64,000 nucleotides of DNA from Palleronia sp. LCG004 (GTDB taxonomy: Bacteria; Pseudomonadota; Alphaproteobacteria; Rhodobacterales; Rhodobacteraceae). The notes beneath the pieces were generated by a model. That model searched no databases, had not been told where the DNA came from, and saw only the letters and a program-made list of their open reading frames with translations. Positions 26,750-33,883 of this stretch are shown in pieces (position 1 is the stretch's first letter; every line of letters starts with the position of its first letter). The stretch is taken from the NCBI RefSeq assembly GCF_032931615.1, contig NZ_CP136759.1, forward strand, positions 1,364,001 to 1,428,000, written 5' to 3'. The translations under genes were made by a program, and so were the position numbers.

Positions 26750-27224
26750 GCAGCGGCACACACGCGGTCGCCCCAAGCGCACGTGAACCGGGCAAAGCGG
26801 TTATTCATTTCACCATTCCGCGGGGGGGTTCCTGCCTGTTGTATCGAACGATGAGTAGGGACCGGTCAGCTTCGTAGCCTTGCGTACCGCATTTCATAAT
26901 GTAAGGGAGAGCGGCATGCCGGCTTTCTGAGAACGAGTAACCGGCGACTTTTGATATAGCGAAGTGCAAAGCATTCATCAGTTCGATGAACCCTGCCTTT
27001 TTATCTTCGAAAGGCGAGATCCGCGTCGGGCCGCGGCCAGCCTCCGGCCTACTGGCACCGTGTATCAACTTGGCCCGGTATGTCGTCTGTGTCCCTTCTT
27101 TACCAGAGCGGCAACCGAACTCTCCTGTGCAGTCCGGCGCCTCTATGGGCAGCCGCGTCGACTTGCCGTAGCTAGTCCCGGAACTTTCGCCGCGATGCGT
27201 CAGTAGATCAAGACAGGAGACGGT
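26750..27224. other. Intergenic region before the rpiR-type gene
   Basis: About 475 bases. The first 60 may be the severed upstream part of the interrupted IS3 transposase. The rest has no recognised gene. The promoter of the regulator should lie in the last 150 bases. A ribosome site (ACAGGAGA) precedes the start at 27225. Confidence 0.4.
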
Positions 27225-28079
27225 ATGGTACAGGAGATGGACCTTATCGCGCGCATCCGCTCGCGTTCGGTTGACCTCACGCAATCCGAAGAGCGGCTTG
27301 TGGCCGAACTGATCCGCGCCCCGCGCGACGTGGCGCTGCTCTCTGCCGCCGCCTATGCCGAACGCGCGGGCTTGCACGAGGCCACGTGTTCACGTCTGGC
27401 TCGCAAGCTTGGATACGCCAGCTACGCCGACTTTCGCCGCGCCTTGCAGCAGTCCTATCTTGGCGGTGACCCGGCAACGCGGATGGCCAGTACGCTTGCC
27501 GAGGCGGGAGAGGATCCACTGCGCCATCTGATCGCGCAGGAGGTCGCCTCGCTCGATCGACTGACAGACCATGTTTCCGCCGTACAGATCAGGACCGCCG
27601 CCGCCCTGCTGGACGGGCGTCGAGTGTTTCTGTTCGCCCAAGGCAACGCCAGCGCACTCGCGCTTCAGGCTGAGCGACGGCTCCGGAGAATGGGCATGGA
27701 CGTGCGGATTCTTTCCGGCAGCGCGCGCGATCTGGCCGAAGGGGCACTTGGGATCGCCGAAGGCGACGCGGTTATGTGTTTTGCCTTTCGTCGCCAGCCC
27801 CCGGGTTATGCAGTGCTGATCGAACGCGCGGCTGCCGTGCGTGCCCGCAGTCTGGTGATCGCGGACGAGGTTGGCCCGATGCTGCGCCCGCTTCCCGAGG
27901 TGATGCTTGCGGCACCGCGTACCGGCGTTTCAGATGGCTTCCAGACCCTCGGCGTGCCTATGGTGGTTCTTAATGCATTGATCCTTGCCCTAGGACAGAG
28001 TGGCGCGGCGCTCGGCACGCTTTCAGAACTTGGGTCACTTATCGCACGCTTCGAGGCGGACAAGTCTCCAAAAAGCTGA
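27225..28079 (+). CDS. RpiR/MurR-family transcriptional regulator with SIS domain
   Basis: 284 residues. N-terminal HTH_6 domain (RSVDLTQSEERLVAELI, and AAYAERAGLHEATCSRLARKLGYA) and a C-terminal SIS sugar-phosphate-binding domain from about residue 125 (ALLDGRRVFLFAQGNASALA). RpiR regulators usually sense phosphosugars. The gene immediately precedes, on the same strand, an ABC transporter and a histidine phosphatase, with a repeated TTGCAAG motif in the gap that is a likely binding site. I infer that it is the local repressor or activator of these genes. Confidence 0.9.
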   Translation: MVQEMDLIARIRSRSVDLTQSEERLVAELIRAPRDVALLSAAAYAERAGLHEATCSRLARKLGYASYADFRRALQQSYLGGDPATRMASTLAEAGEDPLRHLIAQEVASLDRLTDHVSAVQIRTAAALLDGRRVFLFAQGNASALALQAERRLRRMGMDVRILSGSARDLAEGALGIAEGDAVMCFAFRRQPPGYAVLIERAAAVRARSLVIADEVGPMLRPLPEVMLAAPRTGVSDGFQTLGVPMVVLNALILALGQSGAALGTLSELGSLIARFEADKSPKS

Positions 28080-28088
28080 AAATACTAT

Positions 28089-28124
28089 TGCAAGAAAACT
28101 TGCACGTCATAAACCTGTTGCAAG
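28089..28124. promoter_or_regulatory. Operator candidate: inverted plus direct TTGCAAG motifs
   Basis: TGCAAG-AAAA-CTTGCA (28089-28104) is a perfect 6-bp inverted repeat, and a further TTGCAAG lies at 28118-28124. The site is in the AT-rich 92-base gap between the RpiR gene and the binding-protein gene, positioned to control the transporter promoter. Confidence 0.6.
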
Positions 28125-28171
28125 TTTGATGTACAAGAAGCCTGTACCCTACAGCCGCTTCGAGGTTTCCC

Positions 28172-29293
28172 ATGCGCCGCATCATTCCGACCTTCATCGG
28201 TCTTACAGTCACCGTTCTTGCCCTGCCCGCCGCCGCACAGGAACTGGACAGCCTTTCCGCCGCCGAGCTTCTTGCGCAGGCCCAGGCTGAGGGCAGCGTA
28301 ACAGTCTACTCATTCACCAGCCGCATTGGCCGGGTCGAGGAGGCATTCGAGGCCGCGTATCCCGGTATCGACATGATCGGGTACGACCTCTCCTCGACCG
28401 AACAGATAGCGCGCCTGAAGGCCGAGGTCGCCGCTGGCCAGACGGTCGCCGACGTCATCTACGTATCTGACACGCCGGTGGTCACGACCGAGCTTCTGGA
28501 CGCCGGCCTGATCGCGCCCCACGTGCCGCCCCGGATTGCAGACTTGGTACCGGATCAGTTCCGTTCGCCGCTTCTCGCGCAGCGTCTGTCGACCAAAGTT
28601 CTCATGTTCAACGGGGAAAGCTACCCCGATGGAGCGCCGGTCGACAGCCTGTGGGACCTGACGCGCCCCGAATGGACGGGCAAGGTGGTCATGGTCGACC
28701 CGCTGCAACGCGGAGACTACCTCGACCTGATGACCGAGGTGGTCCTGCGCTCGGACGAGATGGCCGAAGCTTACGAGACCGAGTTCGGCAAGCCGATCGA
28801 GATCGAGTCCGGACTGAACAACGCGGGCGAACAATTCATCGCCGATCTCTTTGCCAATGATCTGGTGCTTGTCGGGTCGACCGATGACGTGAACGCAGCC
28901 GTGGGCGCGACGGGTCAGGAGGCTGCGCCGCTCGGCTTCACCAGCTATTCCGACCGGCGCGACAATGCCGAGGAAGGCTGGGCGCTGCAGGTTGCCAATG
29001 ATGTGGCACCGGCCAATGGCATCGTCTTCCCGGCGGTGCTGGCGCTGACCGCAGAACCACAGAACCCGGCGGCGGCCCGGATCGCCATCGACTTCCTGAT
29101 GGGCGACGACAGCGAAACCGGCGGGGCGGGCTACGCGCCCTTCTACGTCGCCGGCGACTGGGCGACGCGCAGCGACATCACCCCCCATCCCGACGCGATC
29201 CCGCTGGGCGACTTCGGCGGCTGGACCATCGATGCCGAAGAAACGGCGGTGATCCGGGCCAAGGTCGCCGACCTGATCCTGGCGCTGCAGTAA
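28172..29293 (+). CDS. ABC transporter binding protein, ferric/sugar-phosphate (FbpA/AfuA) family
   Basis: 373 residues with a Sec signal peptide (MRRIIPTFIGLTVTVLALPAAAQ). The body has the family-1 iron/phosphosugar binding-protein layout: GSVTVYSFTSRIGRVEEAFE, GQTVADVIYVSDTPVV, SLWDLTRPEWTGKVVMVDP and a late EDEA-like region. FbpA-fold proteins bind ferric iron or, in AfuABC systems, hexose phosphates. The RpiR regulator and the histidine phosphatase in the same cluster favour a phosphorylated sugar or other organophosphate. This is inference. I see no clear Tyr-Tyr iron motif, which also argues against iron. Confidence 0.82.
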   Translation: MRRIIPTFIGLTVTVLALPAAAQELDSLSAAELLAQAQAEGSVTVYSFTSRIGRVEEAFEAAYPGIDMIGYDLSSTEQIARLKAEVAAGQTVADVIYVSDTPVVTTELLDAGLIAPHVPPRIADLVPDQFRSPLLAQRLSTKVLMFNGESYPDGAPVDSLWDLTRPEWTGKVVMVDPLQRGDYLDLMTEVVLRSDEMAEAYETEFGKPIEIESGLNNAGEQFIADLFANDLVLVGSTDDVNAAVGATGQEAAPLGFTSYSDRRDNAEEGWALQVANDVAPANGIVFPAVLALTAEPQNPAAARIAIDFLMGDDSETGGAGYAPFYVAGDWATRSDITPHPDAIPLGDFGGWTIDAEETAVIRAKVADLILALQ

Positions 29294-29316
29294 GCTGAAG
29301 GCCGTAACCACGGCTA

Positions 29317-29346
29317 GGAGGCTGACCCGTCACAGGGTCCGCCTCC
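29317..29346 (+). terminator. Intercistronic hairpin after the binding-protein gene
   Basis: GGAGGC (29317-29322) plus GACCC (29324-29328) pair with GGGTC (29335-29339) plus GCCTCC (29341-29346), one internal mismatch, loop GTCACA. It lies 23 bases after the stop within the operon, as for the carnitine and urea binding-protein genes. Confidence 0.6.
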
Positions 29347-29392
29347 GCTTCTCCTCTGCCTGGCCTTTCCGCCCAAGAGATCGGAGACCCGG

Positions 29393-31078
29393 ATGACCCT
29401 GCCCAAGGGGCTGATCCTCAACCTGATTGTGCTAACCATTCTCGTCGTGCTGGTCGCGGCGCCATTGGCGTCTATCGTTTGGGACACGCTCGGCAGCCCG
29501 GCCTGGGGCGAGGTGCTTGCCAGCCGGTTGTCGCGGAACCTGACCTGGGGGCCGCTCGGCAACACACTGCTTCTGGGGCTCGGCACGGCACTGGGCGCGG
29601 TCGCGATCGGCGGCTTCCTGGCGTGGCTCGTGACGCTGACCGACGTGCCCTTCGCGCGCACGCTGGGTGTGCTGGCCACACTGCCCTTCATGATCCCCAG
29701 CTTCGCCACGGCGCTGGCCTGGTCCAGCCTGTTCCGAAATAGCCGCACCGGCGGGACCGGAGGCATGCTGGCGGGGATGGGGGTCGACATCCCGAACTGG
29801 CTGGCCTGGGGCCTGCTACCCACCTTCTTCGTCCTCGTCGCGCAGTATTACGCGCTGGTCTTCACCGTCGTCGCCTCGGCCCTCGCCTCGCTGAACGGCG
29901 ACGCGATCGAGGCGGCCGAGATGTCGGGTGCATCGCGTCGGCGGATCCTGACGGGGATCGTGTTGCCGATGGTGACGCCGGCGGTGCTGGCGGGGGCCTC
30001 GCTGGCCTTTGCCGCCGCAGTATCGAATTTTGCCGCGCCCGCGCTGATGGGACTGCCGGTCCGGATGCAGACGCTCTCGACCCGGCTCTACGGCATGATC
30101 GAGATCGGCCAGACAGACCGCGGCTACGTTCTGGCGGTGCTGCTGATCCTCGTTTCGGCGGCGCTGCTGGGGGCGGGCAACCGCCTGCTGGTCGGACGGC
30201 GGCGCTTCGCCACAATCTCGGGCAAGGGCGCGCGACGGCATCGCATGACGCTTGGCCACGCGCGCTGGCCGCTTTGCGCGCTGGCCTTCACCATCTGTTT
30301 CATCACCACGATCGGCCCAATCATTCTGCTTGTCGCCGCCAGCCTCGCGCCGCAGACCGGCGCGCTGTTCTCGGACTGGACGCTGCAGTTCTGGACCGGT
30401 GCCGCCGACCCGGAATTTGCCCGCGGACAGGCCGGCATCCTCCGCAACCCGCAGATCGTGAAGGCCATTACGATCACGCTGGGCCTTGGGATCACCGTGG
30501 CCATCGCCGCCGTTGCGATCGGCATTCTGGCCGCCGTGGCGCTGAACGGCGCGCGGATCCGGGGCCTGAGCGGCCTGATTGGCCAGCTGTCCTTCCTGCC
30601 GATGCTGCTGCCCGGCATCGCCTTCGGCGCGGCCTTCATTGCGCTTTATGGCGCCGAGATCGGGCCGCTGCCCGGCCTCTACGGCACCCCGCTTCTGCTT
30701 GGCCTTGCGCTGACCGCCGCCTCGCTGCCCTTCGCGGTGCAGACCGGACGAGCGACCCTCGCGCAGATCGCCGGCGACATCGACGAAGCCGCGGGGATGA
30801 CCGGTGCCTCGTTTCAGCGCCGGCTGGCGGCGATCACCCTGCCGCTGGCCAGCCGCGGCCTGATCGCGGGTGCGCTTCTGGTCTTCGTCAATGTCGTCGG
30901 AGACCTCGCCATCGTGGCGCTACTCTATACACCCGACACCCCCGTCCTGTCGGTGCTGTCCTACCGCTACGCCTCGGACGGGTTCCAGCAATTTGCCAAT
31001 GCCATCACCGTGGTGATCCTCGTGATCTCTGTCGCGGCGACGGCACTGGCCCAGATCCTGAAAGGACGCCGCCCGTGA
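29393..31078 (+). CDS. ABC transporter permease, two fused FbpB-type halves
   Basis: 561 residues, about 12 predicted transmembrane helices. It contains two permease modules, each with an EAA loop: EAAEMSGASRRRILTGIVLP in the first half and DEAAGMTGASFQRRLAAITL in the second. The fused arrangement is standard for ferric/AfuB-type importers. A helix at the N-terminus (LILNLIVLTILVVLVAAPLA) anchors it. The 3' end overlaps the ATPase gene by four bases (GTGA). Confidence 0.92.
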   Translation: MTLPKGLILNLIVLTILVVLVAAPLASIVWDTLGSPAWGEVLASRLSRNLTWGPLGNTLLLGLGTALGAVAIGGFLAWLVTLTDVPFARTLGVLATLPFMIPSFATALAWSSLFRNSRTGGTGGMLAGMGVDIPNWLAWGLLPTFFVLVAQYYALVFTVVASALASLNGDAIEAAEMSGASRRRILTGIVLPMVTPAVLAGASLAFAAAVSNFAAPALMGLPVRMQTLSTRLYGMIEIGQTDRGYVLAVLLILVSAALLGAGNRLLVGRRRFATISGKGARRHRMTLGHARWPLCALAFTICFITTIGPIILLVAASLAPQTGALFSDWTLQFWTGAADPEFARGQAGILRNPQIVKAITITLGLGITVAIAAVAIGILAAVALNGARIRGLSGLIGQLSFLPMLLPGIAFGAAFIALYGAEIGPLPGLYGTPLLLGLALTAASLPFAVQTGRATLAQIAGDIDEAAGMTGASFQRRLAAITLPLASRGLIAGALLVFVNVVGDLAIVALLYTPDTPVLSVLSYRYASDGFQQFANAITVVILVISVAATALAQILKGRRP

Positions 31079-32121
31079 TCTCCATCGACCGCCTGTCCAA
31101 GGACTATGGCGCAGGCCCTGTTGTTCGTGAGGTCTCGTTGAGCGTCGACCCCGGGGCTTTCCTCGTGCTGCTTGGCCCCTCTGGCTGCGGCAAGTCTACG
31201 ATTTTGCGGATGCTCGCCGGCCTCGAAGCCCCGAGCGGCGGCACGATCCATTTCGGCGACCGCCTGGTGGCCGACGGTAAAGGCCGCTCGCTGCCTGCTG
31301 AGCAGCGCGGCGCGGGGCTGGTGTTCCAGTCCTACGCGCTCTGGCCGCACATGACGGTCGAGGGCAATGTCGACTGGCCGCTGAAGGTGGCGGGGGTCGG
31401 TGCGGACAACCGTCGCCGCCGGGTGGGCGAGGCGCTCGAGATGATGGGGATCAGCGCGCTTTCCGACCGGCTTGTGGGCGAGATCTCAGGCGGACAACAG
31501 CAGCGCGTGGCGCTGGCGCGGATGATCGCGCCGCGCCCGGCGGTGATGCTGTTCGACGAGCCACTCTCGAACCTTGACGCGTCGCTTAGGGTCGAGATGC
31601 GCCACGAACTGGCGCGACTGCACCGCGAGACCGGCGCGACCTCGGTCTATGTCACCCACGACCAGGTCGAGGCGATGACGCTCGCCACCGATGTCGCCGT
31701 GCTGAACCGTGGCAGGATCGAGCAGTTCGCGCCGCCGCTCACGCTGCTCGACCGGCCGGCGAGCCCCTTTGTTGCCCGCTTCGTCGGCACGCCACCGGCC
31801 AATCTGGTGCCTTTGCGTGACGGGGCGTGGTTCGGTCGTCATCTGGCACCGGGGCTCAAAGGACGCAGCGGGCTTGCGATGATCCGGGCAGAGGAGTTGG
31901 GCATTGCCGACGCGGCTTCCTCCGGCTGTATGCCCGCCGAGCGGGTCGAGCTGATCCCGATGGCCGGGCAGTGGCTTGTCACCGGCAAGGTAGAGAATGG
32001 TGCGGGCGGTCAGCGGCTGACAGCGATCCTGCCCCGCTCCGCCATTATCCCCGAGCGCTTCCATTTCGTCCCGCCTGCAGAGATCCTCACCATCTTCCCC
32101 GAAGGAGATCTCACGTCTTGA
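31075..32121 (+). CDS. ABC transporter ATP-binding protein, FbpC/AfuC type
   Basis: 348 residues from GTG 31075, which overlaps the permease stop. Walker A GPSGCGKSTI, signature ISGGQQQRVALARM, Walker B VMLFDEPLSNLD and switch histidine in VYVTHDQVEAMT. The C-terminal 100 residues form a TOBE-like regulatory domain (VARFVGTPPANLVPLRDG). It energises the fused permease at 29393. The end overlaps the histidine phosphatase start by four bases. Confidence 0.93.
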   Translation: MISIDRLSKDYGAGPVVREVSLSVDPGAFLVLLGPSGCGKSTILRMLAGLEAPSGGTIHFGDRLVADGKGRSLPAEQRGAGLVFQSYALWPHMTVEGNVDWPLKVAGVGADNRRRRVGEALEMMGISALSDRLVGEISGGQQQRVALARMIAPRPAVMLFDEPLSNLDASLRVEMRHELARLHRETGATSVYVTHDQVEAMTLATDVAVLNRGRIEQFAPPLTLLDRPASPFVARFVGTPPANLVPLRDGAWFGRHLAPGLKGRSGLAMIRAEELGIADAASSGCMPAERVELIPMAGQWLVTGKVENGAGGQRLTAILPRSAIIPERFHFVPPAEILTIFPEGDLTS

Positions 32122-32717
32122 AACGCCTGCTTCTCATCCGCCACGGCGAGACCGAATGGAATGCCGATCGCCGCCTGCAAGGCCAGCGCGACATCGGCCT
32201 TAGCACCACGGGCGAGGCGCAGGCGCTTGCGCTGGCCCCGCTGGTTGCGTCGCTGGCCCCCGGCCTCGTGCGCAGCTCGGACCTTGTCCGCGCGCGCCGC
32301 ACCGCCGCGCTTCTCGGTCATCCCGGGGCCAAGACTGAGCCGCGCCTGCGCGAGCAGGCCTTGGGTGATTGGGAGGGCAGGCAGATTGCCGAGATCCGTG
32401 CCGAGGACAGGCAGGCCTATCTCGACTGGCGGGCCGGCAGTTATGCCCCCCCCGGAGGAGAAACCTGGACTTCGTTCCGTCAGCGGGTGCAAGCGGGCCT
32501 CGAAGCAGCTTTCGCCACGGGTCCAGAGACGGTGGCCCTAGTGTGTCATGGCGGCGTGATCCGCGCGGCATTGGACGCCTGCCTTGGCCTGTCGCCCAAG
32601 CAGATCATCCCCGTCGGCCCGGCTTCACTGACGATCCTCGCATTGTCAGAAACCGGGATCCGGCTCGAGGCGTTCAACCTGCGTGGTGGTGGCGTGACCC
32701 TGAACGCGCCGGACTGA
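32118..32717 (+). CDS. Histidine phosphatase (phosphoglycerate-mutase superfamily)
   Basis: 199 residues from a TTG start overlapping the ATPase stop (TTGA), with GAAGGAG upstream. Catalytic RHG motif LLLIRHGETEWN with nucleophile H9. Further family features are DRRLQGQRDIGLSTTGEAQA, the acid-containing EQALGDWEGR and the second histidine in ALVCHGGVIRA. It acts in the cytoplasm (no signal) and removes phosphate from a small molecule. Translation coupling to the importer suggests that it dephosphorylates the imported compound, consistent with a sugar-phosphate transporter. A cobalamin-pathway CobC-like role is less likely from context. Confidence 0.9.
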   Translation: MKRLLLIRHGETEWNADRRLQGQRDIGLSTTGEAQALALAPLVASLAPGLVRSSDLVRARRTAALLGHPGAKTEPRLREQALGDWEGRQIAEIRAEDRQAYLDWRAGSYAPPGGETWTSFRQRVQAGLEAAFATGPETVALVCHGGVIRAALDACLGLSPKQIIPVGPASLTILALSETGIRLEAFNLRGGGVTLNAPD

Positions 32718-32935
32718 ACGATGTGTCTTGCTTGGCTGCGGAGCCATTAGCATTGCGGGCAGGAACTCGGCAGGCATTCCCAGAGCGCTGCGCAATGTAA
32801 TGGTTGCATGCTCCCAGCTCGATATAGAGGTCAAGAAAGGGCTCGAACCGGACTTGCGGCGGTGCCGCGTTGTACGATGGCACACCGGCACTGAGTCGGT
32901 GAAGAGGTGGCGTGCGGTGGAACGGAGGACCCGTC

Positions 32936-33568
32936 ATGTCTGCTGCAAACCTTCCCGCAATTCGCGCCTGCCGCCCCGCATGGAACAGAGGCCGTATCGT
33001 CGGCCAAAAGCGACCACTCATGCCCAAGCACGTCTGGGCGATCCGTGTGCGCCTGGAAATCGCCGGGCTCGTACGAGACTTGGCACTTTTCAATCTCGCG
33101 ATCGACAGCAAGCTGCGCGGCTGCGACCTCGTCAAGCTGAGGGTGAGCGACGTTTATACCGCGGGTCAGGTCAAGGAACGGGCCTCGATCACACAAAGCA
33201 AGACAAGGCAACCTGTCCGCTTCGAGATTACCGAGGGAACGCGGAAATCGCTTGCAGCTTGGCTCGATGATCCGCTGATGCGCGGGTCTGAACATCTCTG
33301 GCCGGGGCGGTTCCACGAAAGGCGACATATCTTGACGCGGCAATATGCCCGCCTGGTCCGAGAATGGATAACCTCGATCGGCCTAGAGCCCAGTTCCTAC
33401 GGCACGCATTCGATGCGCCGCACCAAAGTCGCCCAGATCTACCGCAAGACCGGGAACCTGCGCGCCGTTCAGCTGCTGCTGGGGCACACGAAGATGGACA
33501 GCACCGTCCGATACCTCGGTGTCGAGCTCGAAGACGCCCTCGCGATATCCGAGGCGGTCGAGATTTAA
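32936..33568 (+). CDS. Short tyrosine recombinase (integrase)
   Basis: 210 residues from ATG 32936, preceded by CGGAGGA. Consists almost only of the catalytic domain, with a short N-terminal part (LPAIRACRPAWNRGRIVGQK). Active-site residues: R61 (KLRGCDLVKL), a Lys in TQSKTRQPV, H158 and R161 (HSMRRTK), a His in LLGHTKMD and nucleophile Y193 (VRYLG). These stand-alone short integrases are widespread in proteobacteria and often lie on accessory DNA. It may have mobilised the segment to its right, which begins with a 24-bp sequence repeated at 40217. It appears intact. Confidence 0.9.
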   Translation: MSAANLPAIRACRPAWNRGRIVGQKRPLMPKHVWAIRVRLEIAGLVRDLALFNLAIDSKLRGCDLVKLRVSDVYTAGQVKERASITQSKTRQPVRFEITEGTRKSLAAWLDDPLMRGSEHLWPGRFHERRHILTRQYARLVREWITSIGLEPSSYGTHSMRRTKVAQIYRKTGNLRAVQLLLGHTKMDSTVRYLGVELEDALAISEAVEI

Positions 33569-33574
33569 GTGAAA

Positions 33575-33597
33575 GGGCCGCCCTCAATGGGCGGCCC
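33575..33597 (+). terminator. Hairpin just after the recombinase gene
   Basis: GGGCCGCCC (33575-33583) and GGGCGGCCC (33589-33597) form a perfect 9-bp stem with loop TCAAT, six bases after the stop. The right arm is the beginning of the 24-bp direct repeat. Confidence 0.6.
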
Positions 33598-33612
33598 AGA
33601 GCCGACTTTCGC
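33589..33612. repeat. 24-bp direct repeat, left copy
   Basis: Begins GGGCGGCCCAGAGCC and ends CTTTCGC. Identical to 40217-40240; weaker similarity continues about 40 bases further (GGCTC, then GTGC.G and TTTC blocks). It lies at the 3' edge of the recombinase gene, where attachment sites are often found. Confidence 0.8.
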
Positions 33613-33883
33613 GAATGGCTCCGCCGCCGCGGTGCGGTTTCCTCAAGCAGACATTGACGACCTCGCGCAGCATTATTGTGGCGCTTGCTTCAGCCTCTCG
33701 GGACCGGGGTACGTCCGCCGTATCCTGCCTCATGCTACCTGCCGCGCAAGGCGTCCGGAGTGCCGTGGTCTACTTACGCTGGGTCCTAAGGGGTATTGTC
33801 ATCGGTTCAGCGTGACGGGAAAAGAGATGCCGATTGGCACGCTTGCAAGCTGCCGTCGGATCCTAGCGAAGAAAGCGACTGCC
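33613..33883. other. Intergenic leader before the reductase gene
   Basis: An open frame continues through here into the reductase, but its start contains the dispersed repeat and the predicted peptide has no domain. I treat it as non-coding leader. An in-frame ATG at 33827 is an alternative start. Confidence 0.5.

Noticed and set aside
28172..32121. Ferric-iron importer
   Set aside because: The fold allows it, but the RpiR regulator, the coupled phosphatase and the lack of an obvious iron-binding Tyr pair favour a phosphorylated organic ligand.
33569..33883. N-terminal extension of the adenylation-reductase enzyme
   Set aside because: The extension is encoded by the dispersed intergenic repeat and has no domain; the A-domain pattern begins at 33884.
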